Source: Ureibacillus terrenus
GTDB taxonomy: Bacteria > Bacillota > Bacilli > Bacillales_A > Planococcaceae
Direction of reading: 5' to 3'
NCBI RefSeq assembly: GCF_006569205.1
Contig: NZ_VIGD01000014.1
Location: 19,823 to 83,822, forward strand
DNA length: 64,000 bases
The notes below the pieces were generated by a model. It saw only the letters and a list, made by a program, of their open reading frames with translations, ran no database searches and was not told the DNA's origin. Positions 1 to 10,087 of this stretch are shown in pieces. A program made the position numbers and the translations under genes. The stretch's first letter is position 1. Each line of letters opens with the position of its first letter.

Positions 1-162
1 TTACACATTATAGCATTGAAGAAACCGGTTGTAATCTGATTCACCATGCATAAAGAGTGTTATGGATTTTACATTATTGGATATAATAGGAAGTGTAGAA
101 ATGCAGAACAGGTTTTTAAATTGATTGATGAACATCTAGCCAGAAAAGGAAATTTAGTCTAA
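1..162 (+). other. Left edge: possible gene tail and small unassigned ORF
   Basis: I recognise no gene here. Frame 3 is open from the window edge to a stop at 51-53 and could be the last codons of a gene lying to the left. An overlapping 38-codon ORF runs from ATG 46 to TAA 162 in frame 1 (it begins MHKECYGFYI), but it has no convincing RBS. Either may be chance, or the two together may be a frameshifted gene end. Confidence 0.2.
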
Positions 163-198
163 AATATTATTGGCAGTTTTGTTATAGGACAATAGGTC

Positions 199-227
199 TT
201 GTATATTTTCCATATTTCCATTAAAAT
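199..227 (+). promoter_or_regulatory. Probable sigma-A promoter of leuS
   Basis: The sequence shows TTGTAT at 199-204, a 17-base spacer, and TAAAAT at 222-227. It lies just upstream of the T-box leader, so transcription would begin near 234 and include the whole leader. The assignment rests on consensus match and position only. Confidence 0.55.
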
Positions 228-234
228 GTATACA

Positions 235-495
235 TTGAAAATAAGGTGCGATAAGTGCGACGACGAGGAGAAGGAATAGTAGATTTTGAAGCTTTTCAGA
301 GAGCTAGCGGCTGGTGGAAGCTGGCAAGCGGATAAATCGAACTCGCCTTTGAGTCTGTTTTAGTGAATGACAGTAGCTAAAACCGTTCACCGCGTTAAGG
401 TGTCGAGCTGAGTGCATGTGTCACTAATTTGGGTGGTACCGCGGGAGTGCAATACTCTCGTCCCTTCTCTATGGGTTGGGGCGAGTTTTTTTATT
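235..495 (+). promoter_or_regulatory. T-box riboswitch leader of leuS (Leu specifier CTC)
   Basis: The T-box core GGGTGGTACCGCGG lies at 431-444. The stem I region contains GAGAGCTAGCGG followed by a specifier segment in which CTC, a leucine codon, sits at 342-344. A terminator follows, with CTCG 457-460 pairing to CGAG 482-485 and then a T run. In this family uncharged tRNA binds the specifier and the T-box bulge and stabilises the antiterminator, so uncharged tRNA-Leu should raise leuS expression. The gene downstream is leucyl-tRNA synthetase, which supports the specifier choice. Confidence 0.93.
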
Positions 496-600
496 TTTAA
501 AATATTCCGTTAATTCTAAAAGCTTTTGGGATAGTCTGGTAACAGGGCATTGATTTTTTCAATGAAAGCGGCAATACATTAAATTAAGGAGGAAGTACCC

Positions 601-3015
601 ATGAGTTACAATCATCGAGAGATCGAGAAAAAATGGCAGGAATATTGGGAAAAAAATAAAACATTTAAAACGTTAAATGATGAGTCGAAACCGAAATTTT
701 ATGTTTTGGACATGTTCCCTTATCCATCCGGATCCGGTCTTCACGTAGGGCATCCTGAAGGTTATACGGCAACAGACATTTTAGCCCGTTATAAACGCAT
801 GCAAGGTTACGATGTACTTCATCCGATGGGATGGGATGCATTCGGGCTCCCTGCTGAGCAATACGCATTGGATACCGGCAACGACCCTGCGGAATTTACA
901 CAAAAAAATATCGCAAATTTCAAACGCCAAATTCAGGAACTCGGCTTTTCCTATGACTGGGACCGGGAAATTAATACAACCGATCCGGAATATTATAAAT
1001 GGACACAATGGATTTTTATCCAATTATATAAACACGGTTTGGCCTATATTGATGAAGTGCCTGTCAACTGGTGTCCGGCACTGGGCACTGTGCTTGCCAA
1101 TGAAGAAGTCATTGACGGAAAATCGGAACGCGGCGGGCATCCTGTCATCCGTAAACCGATGAAGCAATGGATGTTAAGAATTACGGCATACGCTGACCGG
1201 TTATTGGAAGATTTGGATGAACTCGATTGGCCGGAAAGCATTAAAGAAATGCAGCGGAATTGGATTGGCCGATCCGAAGGTGCGGAAGTTGTATTTAAAG
1301 TGCAAGGTACGGATAAAGAATTCCGCGTGTTCACCACTCGTCCCGATACCCTTTTTGGAGCGACATATTGCGTTTTGGCGCCAGAGCATGATTTAGTGAA
1401 AGAAATTACAACACCTGAACAGAAAGAAAAAGTGGAAGAATATTTAAAAATAGTCCAAACAAAATCGGATTTGGAACGTACGGATTTGGCGAAGGAAAAA
1501 ACAGGGGTATTTACAGGGGCTTATGCAATTAATCCTGTGAACGGAAAAGCGATTCCAATTTGGATTGCCGACTATGTTTTGGCTTCTTATGGAACTGGAG
1601 CCATTATGGCGGTTCCTGCCCACGATCAACGCGACTATGAATTCGCGAAAAAATTCGATTTGCCAATCATTCCTGTTGTAGAAGGCGGAAATATTGAACA
1701 GGAAGCATACACCGGAGATGGTCCGCATATCAATTCTGATTTCTTGAACGGACTAGGCAAAGAAGATGCCATCAAAAAAGTAATCGAATGGCTTGAAGAA
1801 AAAGGTGTCGGGGAGAAAAAAGTTTCTTATCGCCTCCGCGACTGGTTATTCAGCCGTCAACGTTATTGGGGCGAACCTATTCCAATCATCCATTGGGAAG
1901 ACGGTACGATGACAACGGTGCCAGAGGAAGAATTGCCGCTTCGATTGCCAAAAACAAATGATATTCATCCAAGCGGAACCGGGGAATCGCCGTTAGCCAA
2001 CATTGAAGATTGGGTAAATGTGGTCGACCCGAAAACCGGAAAACGCGGCCGTCGCGAAACGAATACAATGCCTCAGTGGGCTGGATCCAGCTGGTATTAC
2101 TTGCGCTATATCGATCCTCATAACAAAGAAAAAATTGCGGATGAAGAATTATTAAAACGCTGGCTTCCTGTCGATGTTTATATCGGAGGTGCGGAACACG
2201 CCGTACTTCACTTGCTGTATGCCCGCTTCTGGCATAAATTCCTATATGACATCGGAGTTGTGCCGACAAAAGAACCGTTCCAAAAATTGTTTAACCAGGG
2301 AATGATTCTCGGGGAAAACAACGAAAAAATGTCCAAATCAAGAGGAAATGTGGTTAACCCTGACGACATCGTACGAAGCCATGGTGCCGATACATTGCGT
2401 CTTTACGAAATGTTCATGGGGCCTCTTGAAGCTTCCGTTGCATGGTCAACAAAAGGACTTGACGGAGCAAGACGTTTCTTGGACCGTGTGTGGAGATTAT
2501 TCGTAAATGATGACGGAACGCTTTCTAATAAAATCCAAGAATCCGATGACAAAACATTGGAAAAAATCTATCATCAAACAGTGAAAAAAGTAACGGAAGA
2601 CTTTGAACATTTGCGTTTTAATACAGCCATCTCACAATTGATGGTATTCATTAACGAATGCTATAAAGTGGAAATTGTTCCAAAAGAATATGCAGAAGGA
2701 TTTGTAAAAATGCTTTATCCAATCACGCCGCATATCGGGGAAGAGTTATGGGCGGTTTTAGGCCATAAGGACACTATTACATATGAGCCTTGGCCAACAT
2801 TTGATGAATCGAAACTTGTTGAGGATGAAGTGGAAGTCGTCGTTCAAATCAACGGTAAAGTCCGTACTAAACTGAAAGTTGCGAAAGATACAACGAAAGA
2901 AGAATTGGAAGCAATCGCAAAGGCAGATGACAGAGTAAAAGATTACATTGAAGGCAAGAACATTGTAAAAGTGATTGTCGTTCCAGGAAAACTTGTCAAT
3001 ATCGTAGTAAAATGA
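601..3015 (+). CDS. leuS: Leucyl-tRNA synthetase
   Basis: This class I aminoacyl-tRNA synthetase charges tRNA-Leu with leucine in the cytoplasm. The 804-residue length is normal for bacterial LeuRS. The HIGH-type motif appears as HVGH at residues 48-51 and KMSKS at about 576-580. The insert between them (about 220-420) is the CP1 editing domain that hydrolyses mischarged tRNA, and the C-terminal part is the tRNA-binding anticodon region. The ATG follows AAGGAGGA at 586-593 with normal spacing. A T-box leader controls it and a strong terminator follows, so it appears to be transcribed alone. Confidence 0.98.
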   Translation: MSYNHREIEKKWQEYWEKNKTFKTLNDESKPKFYVLDMFPYPSGSGLHVGHPEGYTATDILARYKRMQGYDVLHPMGWDAFGLPAEQYALDTGNDPAEFTQKNIANFKRQIQELGFSYDWDREINTTDPEYYKWTQWIFIQLYKHGLAYIDEVPVNWCPALGTVLANEEVIDGKSERGGHPVIRKPMKQWMLRITAYADRLLEDLDELDWPESIKEMQRNWIGRSEGAEVVFKVQGTDKEFRVFTTRPDTLFGATYCVLAPEHDLVKEITTPEQKEKVEEYLKIVQTKSDLERTDLAKEKTGVFTGAYAINPVNGKAIPIWIADYVLASYGTGAIMAVPAHDQRDYEFAKKFDLPIIPVVEGGNIEQEAYTGDGPHINSDFLNGLGKEDAIKKVIEWLEEKGVGEKKVSYRLRDWLFSRQRYWGEPIPIIHWEDGTMTTVPEEELPLRLPKTNDIHPSGTGESPLANIEDWVNVVDPKTGKRGRRETNTMPQWAGSSWYYLRYIDPHNKEKIADEELLKRWLPVDVYIGGAEHAVLHLLYARFWHKFLYDIGVVPTKEPFQKLFNQGMILGENNEKMSKSRGNVVNPDDIVRSHGADTLRLYEMFMGPLEASVAWSTKGLDGARRFLDRVWRLFVNDDGTLSNKIQESDDKTLEKIYHQTVKKVTEDFEHLRFNTAISQLMVFINECYKVEIVPKEYAEGFVKMLYPITPHIGEELWAVLGHKDTITYEPWPTFDESKLVEDEVEVVVQINGKVRTKLKVAKDTTKEELEAIAKADDRVKDYIEGKNIVKVIVVPGKLVNIVVK

Positions 3016-3026
3016 TCGACATATTC

Positions 3027-3067
3027 CATGACCCGAAAGGCAAGGGCCTTTCGGGTCATGTTTTATT
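3027..3067 (+). terminator. Rho-independent terminator of leuS
   Basis: CATGACCCGAAAGGC pairs with GCCTTTCGGGTCATG across a four-base loop, and TTTTATTTTT follows. The stem is perfect. Confidence 0.95.
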
Positions 3068-3405
3068 TTTCGTAAATTCTTACTAAATTTATAGAAATAT
3101 GAAAATTTCTATTGACTTCCAACATCAACAACCTTATTATTTATACCAAAATACTAAGAATTAGAATGGCTTGTCAATTCTTGGTGCCTTCATTATAAAA
3201 TTGTAATCATTATTTTCTGATGCAGAAGGGATTTGGAGGAATTTTTAGAGGATTTCAAAGTTTCAGTTAATTTTTTAAAAAAGTATTGAAAAATCATAGA
3301 GATATTTCGTAATATATAAAAAACAAAAATACTTAGTTAACCAATAAGAATTAAAGATTTTGTGAAAATTTGGTGAAATAGCCTTAAAAAACGTGAGGGA
3401 GCAAA
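3068..3405 (+). promoter_or_regulatory. Promoter region of the sumT-sirB-cysJI cluster
   Basis: This AT-rich stretch of about 340 bases holds no credible gene. A good sigma-A promoter is visible: TTGACT at 3112-3117, a 17-base spacer, and TATTAT at 3135-3140. Downstream of it is a perfect 7-base inverted repeat, AAGAATT 3156-3162 and AATTCTT 3176-3182, placed where a repressor or early RNA structure could act. The untranslated leader would be about 260 bases. No S-box or T-box core is apparent. The regulator cannot be named from the sequence. Confidence 0.55.
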
Positions 3406-4173
3406 ATGGGAAAAGTATATATTGTTGGAGCCGGTCCTGGCAGTGTCGACTTAATCACGGTTAAAGGACTGAAATGTATTCAACAGGCAGATGTGATTTT
3501 ATACGATCGTCTCGTATCAAAAGAATTGCTTTCATATGCGAAGCCAAATGCAGAGTTGATCTTTGTCGGCAAATTGCCGAAGCTGCATCATGTCATTCAA
3601 GAGCGGATTCATAAGCTGCTTATTCAACATGCAAGAAAAGGAAAGATTGTTACTAGGTTAAAAGGCGGAGACCCCTTTGTCTTCGGACGCGGGGCGGAAG
3701 AAGCGGAAGTATTGCGGGAAGCGGGCATCCCTTTTGAAATTGTGCCAGGCGTCACTTCCGGTATTGCGGCGCCGGCCTATGCCGGAATTCCGGTTACGCA
3801 CAGGGAATTTGGTTCCAGCTTTGCCATCATTACCGGCCATTTGAAGGACGGGAAAGAAGACGGGATTGACTGGAAAGGATTGGCGGAATCCGTTGATACG
3901 CTGGCGATTTATATGGGAGTCGGAAATTTGCCGTACATCACGGAGCAGTTGTTGAAATACAAGCGAAATCCGGAAACCCCTGTGGCATTGATTGAATGGG
4001 GAACCACCCTCCATCAAAGGGTCGTAACCGGCACATTAGAAACGATTGTAAGCATTGCGGAAAAAGAAAATATCCAAAATCCCGCAATGATCATTGTAGG
4101 GGAAGTTGTAAGATTGCGTGAAAAAATCGCATGGTTTGAACAATGCCGACAGGAATTGCGCGAGACTATGTAA
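3406..4173 (+). CDS. sumT: Uroporphyrinogen-III C-methyltransferase (SUMT)
   Basis: SUMT transfers two methyl groups from S-adenosylmethionine to uroporphyrinogen III, giving precorrin-2, the first step from the heme route to siroheme. The 255-residue protein is a single CobA-type domain without the CysG fusion. It shows VGAGPGSVDLIT near the N-terminus, GGDPFVFGRGAEE at about residues 86-98, and PGVTSGIAAPAYAGIPVTHR near 115-134, all typical of this SAM-binding family. GAGGGA upstream serves as RBS. It is followed 14 bases later by sirB and then by sulfite reductase, which uses siroheme. It matches YlnD of B. subtilis. The dehydrogenase partner (YlnF/SirC) is not in this cluster. Confidence 0.95.
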   Translation: MGKVYIVGAGPGSVDLITVKGLKCIQQADVILYDRLVSKELLSYAKPNAELIFVGKLPKLHHVIQERIHKLLIQHARKGKIVTRLKGGDPFVFGRGAEEAEVLREAGIPFEIVPGVTSGIAAPAYAGIPVTHREFGSSFAIITGHLKDGKEDGIDWKGLAESVDTLAIYMGVGNLPYITEQLLKYKRNPETPVALIEWGTTLHQRVVTGTLETIVSIAEKENIQNPAMIIVGEVVRLREKIAWFEQCRQELRETM

Positions 4174-4187
4174 TCGGAGGGATGAAA

Positions 4188-4934
4188 TTGCAAGCATTGT
4201 TGTATGTTGCCCATGGCAGCAGGGTGAGAGAGGGGAACCGGGAAGCGGTTCAATTTATCGAATCCGTAAAACCCTTTTTCGATGTTGACATTCAGGAACA
4301 TTGTTTTCTGGAATTGGCAGAGTCTTCGATTTTAAAAGGGGTCGAGAAATGTGTTTCAAAAGGGGCAACACGTATTGCGGTCATCCCGATTTTGCTGCTT
4401 TCGGCCAATCATATGAAAATCGATATTCCTTCCGAAATCGAAAAAGCCAAAACCTATTTTCCGTTTGTTGACTTTACAATCGGAAAACCTCTTGGCGTCC
4501 ACGAAAAACTGATTCACAGTTTGCACAGCCGTGTCATGGCACAATGTCCATCCCCCCCCGGTGAAACAGATATTTTGCTGATTGGACGGGGAAGCAGCGA
4601 TCCGGATGTACAAAAGGATTTGGATCAAATTGCGAAGCTTCTTCAGCAAACCTATCATTATGCGAAAGTGGATACTTGTTTTTTGTATGGAAATGGCCCA
4701 TTGTTTGAAGAAAAATTGCCGACGTTATGTGAAAGTCAAAACCGGGTATTTATCATTCCCTATTTGCTTTTTACAGGATTGCTTAAATTGAGCATCCAAA
4801 AAAAAGTAGCCAAACAAGGCTTTTCCAGCCGGAGAGTGGTTTTATGCGATTGTTTGGGCTATGACGAAAATGTTCGTCAAGTTTTCATTCAAAGAATAGA
4901 AGAAACATTATATTCATTTGCGGGGAGTGGTTGA
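4188..4934 (+). CDS. sirB: Sirohydrochlorin ferrochelatase (CbiX/SirB type)
   Basis: The product inserts Fe2+ into sirohydrochlorin to make siroheme. It has two CbiX-like halves: the first carries VAHGSRVREGN at the N-terminus with the metal-binding histidine, and the second begins near LLIGRGSSDPDVQ, where the equivalent HGS has become RGS, as in long SirB/YlnE proteins. I chose the TTG at 4188 because CGGAGG at 4175-4180 stands at the right distance. An in-frame ATG at 4182 is too close to that site, and the ATG at 4143 lies inside sumT. The length is 248 residues. It sits between sumT and cysJI and is probably co-transcribed. Confidence 0.9.
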   Translation: MQALLYVAHGSRVREGNREAVQFIESVKPFFDVDIQEHCFLELAESSILKGVEKCVSKGATRIAVIPILLLSANHMKIDIPSEIEKAKTYFPFVDFTIGKPLGVHEKLIHSLHSRVMAQCPSPPGETDILLIGRGSSDPDVQKDLDQIAKLLQQTYHYAKVDTCFLYGNGPLFEEKLPTLCESQNRVFIIPYLLFTGLLKLSIQKKVAKQGFSSRRVVLCDCLGYDENVRQVFIQRIEETLYSFAGSG

Positions 4935-5081
4935 ATGGATAAAAAACAGCAAAATTTTGAAAAGGCAGTAGAAAGCTTAAAGAAAATGATCAGCACAATG
5001 AATTATGGTTCGATCACTTTGATAGTGCAGGACAATTATATTATTCAAATTGAGAAAAACGAAAAAATCCGGTTAAAGTAA
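4935..5081 (+). CDS. YezD-like small protein (DUF2292 family)
   Basis: This 48-residue ORF starts with ATG immediately after the sirB stop codon and ends 30 bases before cysJ. GGGGAGTGG overlapping the end of sirB can serve as RBS. The sequence has an amphipathic N-terminal helix, then MNYGSITLIVQDNYIIQIE, which is the pattern of the YezD family: a short strand-rich protein ending in a positively charged QIEKNEKIRLK. The family is often seen beside sulfur-assimilation genes, but its biochemical role is unknown to me. Position in the operon makes a link to siroheme or sulfite reduction plausible. That is inference. Confidence 0.75.
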   Translation: MDKKQQNFEKAVESLKKMISTMNYGSITLIVQDNYIIQIEKNEKIRLK

Positions 5082-5111
5082 GAAAATCATTTATTTGTCG
5101 AGGTGTGCATT

Positions 5112-6926
5112 GTGTTAGAAGTCATCAATAGTCCTTTTAATGAAGAACAAGTAAAGAAATTGAACGAGCTGTTGCCGACTTTAACGCCGCAACAAAAAAT
5201 TTGGCTCACAGGTTATTTAGCTGCCACAGCAAACATTGCCGCTTTGGAGGCCCCAAAAGAATCGGCAGCCCGGCCTGTTGTCCAGCCCGCTACTCCGAAA
5301 GCGGTACCGGCTGACAAACAAGTGACCATCCTCTATGCGAGCCAAACTGGCAATGCGCAAAAGCTTGCCGAGAAATTCGGGGAACAGTTGCGGCAATCAG
5401 GATTGCAAGTTACTGTTTCTTCAATGAGCGATTTTAAAACAAACGCATTGAAAAAAGTACAATATTTGTTGATTGTTGCAAGCACTCATGGTGATGGGGA
5501 GCCGCCTGATAACGCGATTACCTTCCACAGCTTTTTGCACAGCAAGCGGGCTCCAAAATTGGAACATGTAAAGTACGCAGTTCTCGCATTAGGCGATTCA
5601 AGCTACGAGTTATTCTGCCAAACAGGAAAGGACTTTGACCTGCAACTTGAAAAACTCGGTGCAAAACGCTTAGTCGACCGGGTGGACTGCGATCTGGATT
5701 ATGCAGAACCTGCACAAAAATGGTTTGAAGCAGTAAAGGATAAATTGCTGGGAGAATCCGCTTCATTCACGGCTTCCGAGCAAGAAGCGGCCGCAACGAC
5801 ATTGCAGGAAGTAAAAGAATATTCACGAAAAAACCCATTCCAGGCGGAAATCATTGAAAAAATCAATCTCAATGGCCGGGGTTCCAGCAAGGAAACGATC
5901 CATTTGGAACTCTCCCTCGAAAATTCAGGCATTACGTATGAACCTGGCGATTGCTTGGCAATCATTCCGGTCAACAATAAAAATCTCGTTCATTCGTTAA
6001 TTTCCGCTTTAGGATTCGAGCCAAGCGCGCAAGTGGTTGTAGAGGACAAAACGATTACCCTTGAAGAAGCGCTGCTGAACGTGCTTGAAATCACTTTATT
6101 GACAAGACCGTTGATGAGAAAAATCGCGGAATTTACAGAAAATGAAAAACTTCATGCATTGTTGAAAGATTCCGATGCTTTGAAACAATTTATTGAAGGT
6201 CGGGATCTGCTGGATGTGGCAGAGCGGTTCGGCCCATTCAAATGGGATGAGCAAACATTTGTCAACTGTTTGCGAAAAATGCCGGCCCGCCAATATTCCA
6301 TTTCAAGCAGCCTGCTGGCCAACCCTGAAGAAGCCCATCTGACAGTGGGGGTTGTACGTTATGAAGTGGATGGAAGAGAAAGACTCGGCGTATGTTCCAC
6401 GTACATTGCCGACCAATTGGAAGTTGGAGACCATGTGCAAGTGTATGTGCATAAAAATCCGAACTTTAAACTTCCGGCGGATGATACGCCAATCATTATG
6501 ATTGGTCCCGGCACAGGAGTGGCTCCTTTCAGAGCGTTTATGCAAGAACGTGAAGAACGGGGAGCTACCGGCGAGAATTGGCTGTTTTTTGGAGAACAAC
6601 ATTTCATGACCGATTTCTTATATCAAAAAGAATGGTTAAGTTGGTTAAAGTCCGGCGTGTTGACCAAAATGGATGTCGCTTTTTCCCGCGATCAAGAGGA
6701 AAAAGTATATGTACAGCATAAGATGCTGAAGAAATCAAAAGAGTTCTATGAATGGTTGGAAAAAGGCGCAGTAGTTTATGTGTGCGGAGATAAAGAAATG
6801 GCGAAAGATGTGCAGGCGACAATCCTCCGAATCATCCAACAGGAGGGCGGAAAAACGGAAGAAGAGGCGAAACTCTATTTGGAGGAAATGAGAAAACAAA
6901 AACGTTATCAGCGGGATGTTTACTAA
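5112..6926 (+). CDS. cysJ: Assimilatory sulfite reductase (NADPH) flavoprotein, alpha subunit
   Basis: CysJ carries electrons from NADPH through FAD and FMN to the CysI hemoprotein, which reduces sulfite to sulfide. The 604-residue product has a short helical N-terminus, an Ala/Pro linker, a flavodoxin domain from about residue 72 (TILYASQTGNAQ, then STHGDGEPPDNA), a FAD domain with RQYSISSS near 400, and an NADPH domain with GPGTGVAPFRAFMQ and the C-terminal RYQRDVY. The GTG at 5112 is preferred because GAGG at 5100-5103 precedes it by eight bases. An in-frame GTG at 5103 overlaps that RBS. cysI follows after 13 bases. Confidence 0.97.
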   Translation: MLEVINSPFNEEQVKKLNELLPTLTPQQKIWLTGYLAATANIAALEAPKESAARPVVQPATPKAVPADKQVTILYASQTGNAQKLAEKFGEQLRQSGLQVTVSSMSDFKTNALKKVQYLLIVASTHGDGEPPDNAITFHSFLHSKRAPKLEHVKYAVLALGDSSYELFCQTGKDFDLQLEKLGAKRLVDRVDCDLDYAEPAQKWFEAVKDKLLGESASFTASEQEAAATTLQEVKEYSRKNPFQAEIIEKINLNGRGSSKETIHLELSLENSGITYEPGDCLAIIPVNNKNLVHSLISALGFEPSAQVVVEDKTITLEEALLNVLEITLLTRPLMRKIAEFTENEKLHALLKDSDALKQFIEGRDLLDVAERFGPFKWDEQTFVNCLRKMPARQYSISSSLLANPEEAHLTVGVVRYEVDGRERLGVCSTYIADQLEVGDHVQVYVHKNPNFKLPADDTPIIMIGPGTGVAPFRAFMQEREERGATGENWLFFGEQHFMTDFLYQKEWLSWLKSGVLTKMDVAFSRDQEEKVYVQHKMLKKSKEFYEWLEKGAVVYVCGDKEMAKDVQATILRIIQQEGGKTEEEAKLYLEEMRKQKRYQRDVY

Positions 6927-6939
6927 GGAGGAAGCATAG

Positions 6940-8670
6940 GTGACAAAAAAAGTTGTATTACCACCCCAAGAAGGAAAACCAAGTGATGTGGAGGAAGTGA
7001 AAGCCGCAAGCAATTATTTGCGCGGAACGCTTGCTGAATCCATGCAAGACGAACTTACAGCCGGCATTCCCGATTGGGACAATAAATTATTAAAATTCCA
7101 CGGCAGCTACTTGCAGGATGACCGGGATCAAAGGGTAGAACGGGAACGAAAAAAATTGGAACCGGCTTATCAATTTATGGTGCGTCTCCGTTTGCCGGCC
7201 GGGGTTGCGACACCGAAGCAGTGGCTCAAATTGGATGAACTGGCGGACAAATACGGAAACGGTTCAATAAGGCTTACTACGCGCCAAACGGTTCAATTCC
7301 ATGGCATTTTAAAATGGAATATGAAAAAACATTTGCAGGAATTGAACAGCGTTTTAATTGACACGATTGCCGCCTGCGGAGACGTCAACCGGAACGTCAT
7401 GTGCAATGCGAATCCGTACCAATCCAAATTGCACAAAGAAGTATCGGAATATGCCGCAAAAATCAGCGAACATTTATTGCCAAGAACAAAAGCTTATTAT
7501 GAAATCTGGCTGGATCATGAAAAAGTGGTCGACACTCAGGAAGAACAGGAACCGATTTACGGCGCCCTTTATTTGCCGCGGAAATTCAAAATCGGAATCG
7601 CCGTTCCGCCGGCGAATGATGTCGATGTGTTTTCACAGGATATCGGCTTGATTGCGATTGTCGAAAATGATGAGTTGGTCGGCTTTAATGTGGCCATCGG
7701 CGGCGGTATGGGAATGACTCACGGAGATACAAGAACATATCCGCAACTTGGCAGATTGATCGGGTTTGTAACGAAGGACAAAATTGTGGATGTTTGCGAA
7801 AAAATCATGACTGTGCAGCGCGACTACGGCAACCGTTCAGACCGCAAGCAGGCCCGCTTCAAGTATACAATCGACCGTCTTGGCCTTGAAAATGTCAAAA
7901 AAGAAATCGAGAAGCGTTTGGGCTACGAATTCGAAGAGGTCCGCGACTTCCATTTTGAACATACCGGAGACCGTTATGGCTGGATCAAAGGGGAGGACGG
8001 AAAATATCATTTCACCCTCTTTATTCAAAACGGACGCATCCGGGATTTCGAAAATTATCCGTTAAAAACGGCGATAAGAGAAATCGCCGAAATCCATAAA
8101 GGCGAATTCCGATTTACAGGAAACCAGAACTTGATTATTGCCAATGTTAGTCCCCGGGCGAAAAAAAGCATTGAGAAAATCATCGACAAATACAAATTAA
8201 CCGAAAGCGAGAATTATTCCGCTCTTCGCAGAAATTCCATCGCCTGTGTCGCTTTGCCGACTTGCGGATTGGCGATGGCGGAATCTGAACGATATCTGCC
8301 GACGCTTATTCAAAAAATCGAGCCAATGTTAAAAGAATTTGGGTTATATGACGAAGATATCGTCATCCGTATGTCCGGCTGTCCGAATGGATGTTCAAGG
8401 GCGGCGATGGCGGAAATCGGATTCATTGGGAAAGCGCCAGGAAAATACAATTTGCATTTAGGCGGAAGTTTCCAGGGAACCCGTCTCGCGAAATTGTACA
8501 AAGAAAACATTGGCGAAGAGGAAATATTGGCTACTTTAAGACCAATCTTTGAACATTATGCAAAAGAGCGCCTAGAAGGAGAACACTTCGGGGATTTCGT
8601 CATCCGTGCCGGCTATGTGGAAGCAGTAACGGACGGAAGGGATTTTCACAAACAGAAATCCAATGTTTAA
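6940..8670 (+). CDS. cysI: Assimilatory sulfite reductase (NADPH) hemoprotein, beta subunit
   Basis: CysI holds a coupled siroheme and 4Fe-4S centre and makes the six-electron reduction of sulfite to sulfide for cysteine synthesis. The 576-residue length is normal. Cluster ligands are visible as Cys436 and Cys442 ([10 protein letters not shown]) and Cys481 and Cys485 ([10 protein letters not shown]). The arginine-rich segment [12 protein letters not shown] near residue 110 is the usual siroheme and substrate region. The start is GTG, preceded by AAGGAGG. It is the last gene of the cluster. A 127-base inverted repeat follows and probably ends transcription. Confidence 0.98.
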   Translation: MTKKVVLPPQEGKPSDVEEVKAASNYLRGTLAESMQDELTAGIPDWDNKLLKFHGSYLQDDRDQRVERERKKLEPAYQFMVRLRLPAGVATPKQWLKLDELADKYGNGSIRLTTRQTVQFHGILKWNMKKHLQELNSVLIDTIAACGDVNRNVMCNANPYQSKLHKEVSEYAAKISEHLLPRTKAYYEIWLDHEKVVDTQEEQEPIYGALYLPRKFKIGIAVPPANDVDVFSQDIGLIAIVENDELVGFNVAIGGGMGMTHGDTRTYPQLGRLIGFVTKDKIVDVCEKIMTVQRDYGNRSDRKQARFKYTIDRLGLENVKKEIEKRLGYEFEEVRDFHFEHTGDRYGWIKGEDGKYHFTLFIQNGRIRDFENYPLKTAIREIAEIHKGEFRFTGNQNLIIANVSPRAKKSIEKIIDKYKLTESENYSALRRNSIACVALPTCGLAMAESERYLPTLIQKIEPMLKEFGLYDEDIVIRMSGCPNGCSRAAMAEIGFIGKAPGKYNLHLGGSFQGTRLAKLYKENIGEEEILATLRPIFEHYAKERLEGEHFGDFVIRAGYVEAVTDGRDFHKQKSNV

Positions 8671-8688
8671 CCGATTTTGTAAATAAAT

Positions 8689-8820
8689 AGTCTTCTGCCG
8701 TGTCAAGAAAGGGATTTGGCAAACTTTCCTCTTACTTGCGTCAAAATGCATTCACGTATTCGCCAATTTTTTAGAACTTGTACCCAAATCCCGATGAATG
8801 ACATGGCAGAAGACTTTTCT
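8689..8820. repeat. Long imperfect inverted repeat between cysI and ytfP; probable bidirectional terminator
   Basis: The left arm begins AGTCTTCTGCC at 8689-8699 and the right arm ends GGCAGAAGACT at 8805-8815. Inside these, GTGTCA pairs with TGACAT, and GGGATTTGG pairs with CCAAATCCC. About 30 bases per arm pair around a loop of about 65 bases. TTTTCTATTTTT follows on the plus strand, so it can end cysI transcripts. The large loop and long arms are unusual for a simple terminator, and a small MITE-like element or an RNA-coding element is an alternative. Confidence 0.6.
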
Positions 8821-10087
8821 ATTTTTCATCGATATTTTTTGCTGCATTCAACCCCGCAATCCGGCCTGTCACAAGGTCGCTTGTGATGTTGAATCCTCCC
8901 GTGTAGCCATGGATGTCCAAAATTTCACCGCAAAAATATAATCCTTTCTTTTTCTTTGAAGCCATCGTTTTCGGATCAATTTCTTTGACGGAAACCCCGC
9001 CGCCCGTTACAAAAGCTTTTTCTAAAGGGAGAGTTCCATGCACATCCATTGTAAAGGAAACCAGTTCATGGGACAGCTTCCGGATTTGTTCCTGGCCGAT
9101 TTCGACGCATGCTTTCGAAGGGGCGATTCCCGCTCTTTCAAGCAAAAATAGCAGCCATCTTTCCGGCGCCAACGGTTTCAGTACATTTTTCACTGATTTT
9201 TTCGGCTCTTTTTTCAAAAGTTGTTGGATCAGCCGGAAACAAGTTTCTTCATTATGTTCGGTCAATGTTTGAATGCGGATTTGGACCGGCGCACCGCCAT
9301 TTTTCTTTAATTCTTTGACGACGAATTGGCTGCAAGCAACGCAGGACGGCAGGCCCGCTCAATCCGAAATGAGTAAAGATCATGTCCATTTGGTGGGTGA
9401 TGACCGGTTTTCCTTTTTTGTTCAAAACGGAAACTGTTGCATTTCTTAAAGATAACCCTTGCAATGTCCGGGCTTGTATAAATGGTTCCTTTGATATGAC
9501 CGGTACTTCTGTAGGATACAATTCCGTCACTGTATGTCCGGCTTTTTCGGCCCAAGCGTAGCCGTCCCCTGTTGAGCCCGTTTGCGGCACCGCTTTTCCT
9601 CCCACGGCAACAACGACGGATTTGGAGAGAATTTCAGTGCCATCTTCCAGACGGACCCCCAAAATTTTCTCATCATCCATTAACAACTTTTTTACAGCTG
9701 TATTGAAGCGGATTTCGACTTTCAGACGTTTCAATTCTTTGGCCAGGGCTTCGACCACATCCTGCGCCCTGTCGGAAACCGGAAACATGCGGCCGTGGTC
9801 TTCTTCTTTGAGAGGAACCCCCAATCTTCCGAAAAATTTAATAATGTCTTCATTATTAAAAATTGCAAAGGCGCTATATAGGAAACGGCCATTGCCGGGC
9901 ATATGCCTGATGATTTCATCCACCGGCAGGCGGTTCGTTACATTGCAGCGCCCTCCTCCGGAAATGGCAAGTTTCCTGCCGAGTTTATTTCCTTTTTCGA
10001 TCAACAACACTTTTTCTTTTGTTCCCCCGCCGCGATTGCCGCCATTAAACCGGACGGCCCCCCGCCGATGACAATGCAATCATACAT
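8819..10087 (-). pseudogene. ytfP: Broken HI0933/YtfP-family FAD flavoprotein gene
   Basis: The intact family (YtfP, BaiN/HI0933-like) is an NAD(P)/FAD-dependent oxidoreductase of about 420 residues with uncertain substrate. Three reading-frame segments together cover the whole family. The true start is the ATG at 10085-10087, giving a GGGPSG dinucleotide-binding loop. That frame stops after about 28 codons because one base is missing in an A run near 10019-10023. The middle segment ([19 protein letters not shown] to [14 protein letters not shown]) runs to about 9340. There a tandem TTGC duplication (GCAAGCAA on the plus strand, 9332-9339) shifts the frame again. The third segment ends [20 protein letters not shown]. 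The first shift could be a sequencing slip, but the four-base duplication looks like real slippage. Confidence 0.9.
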
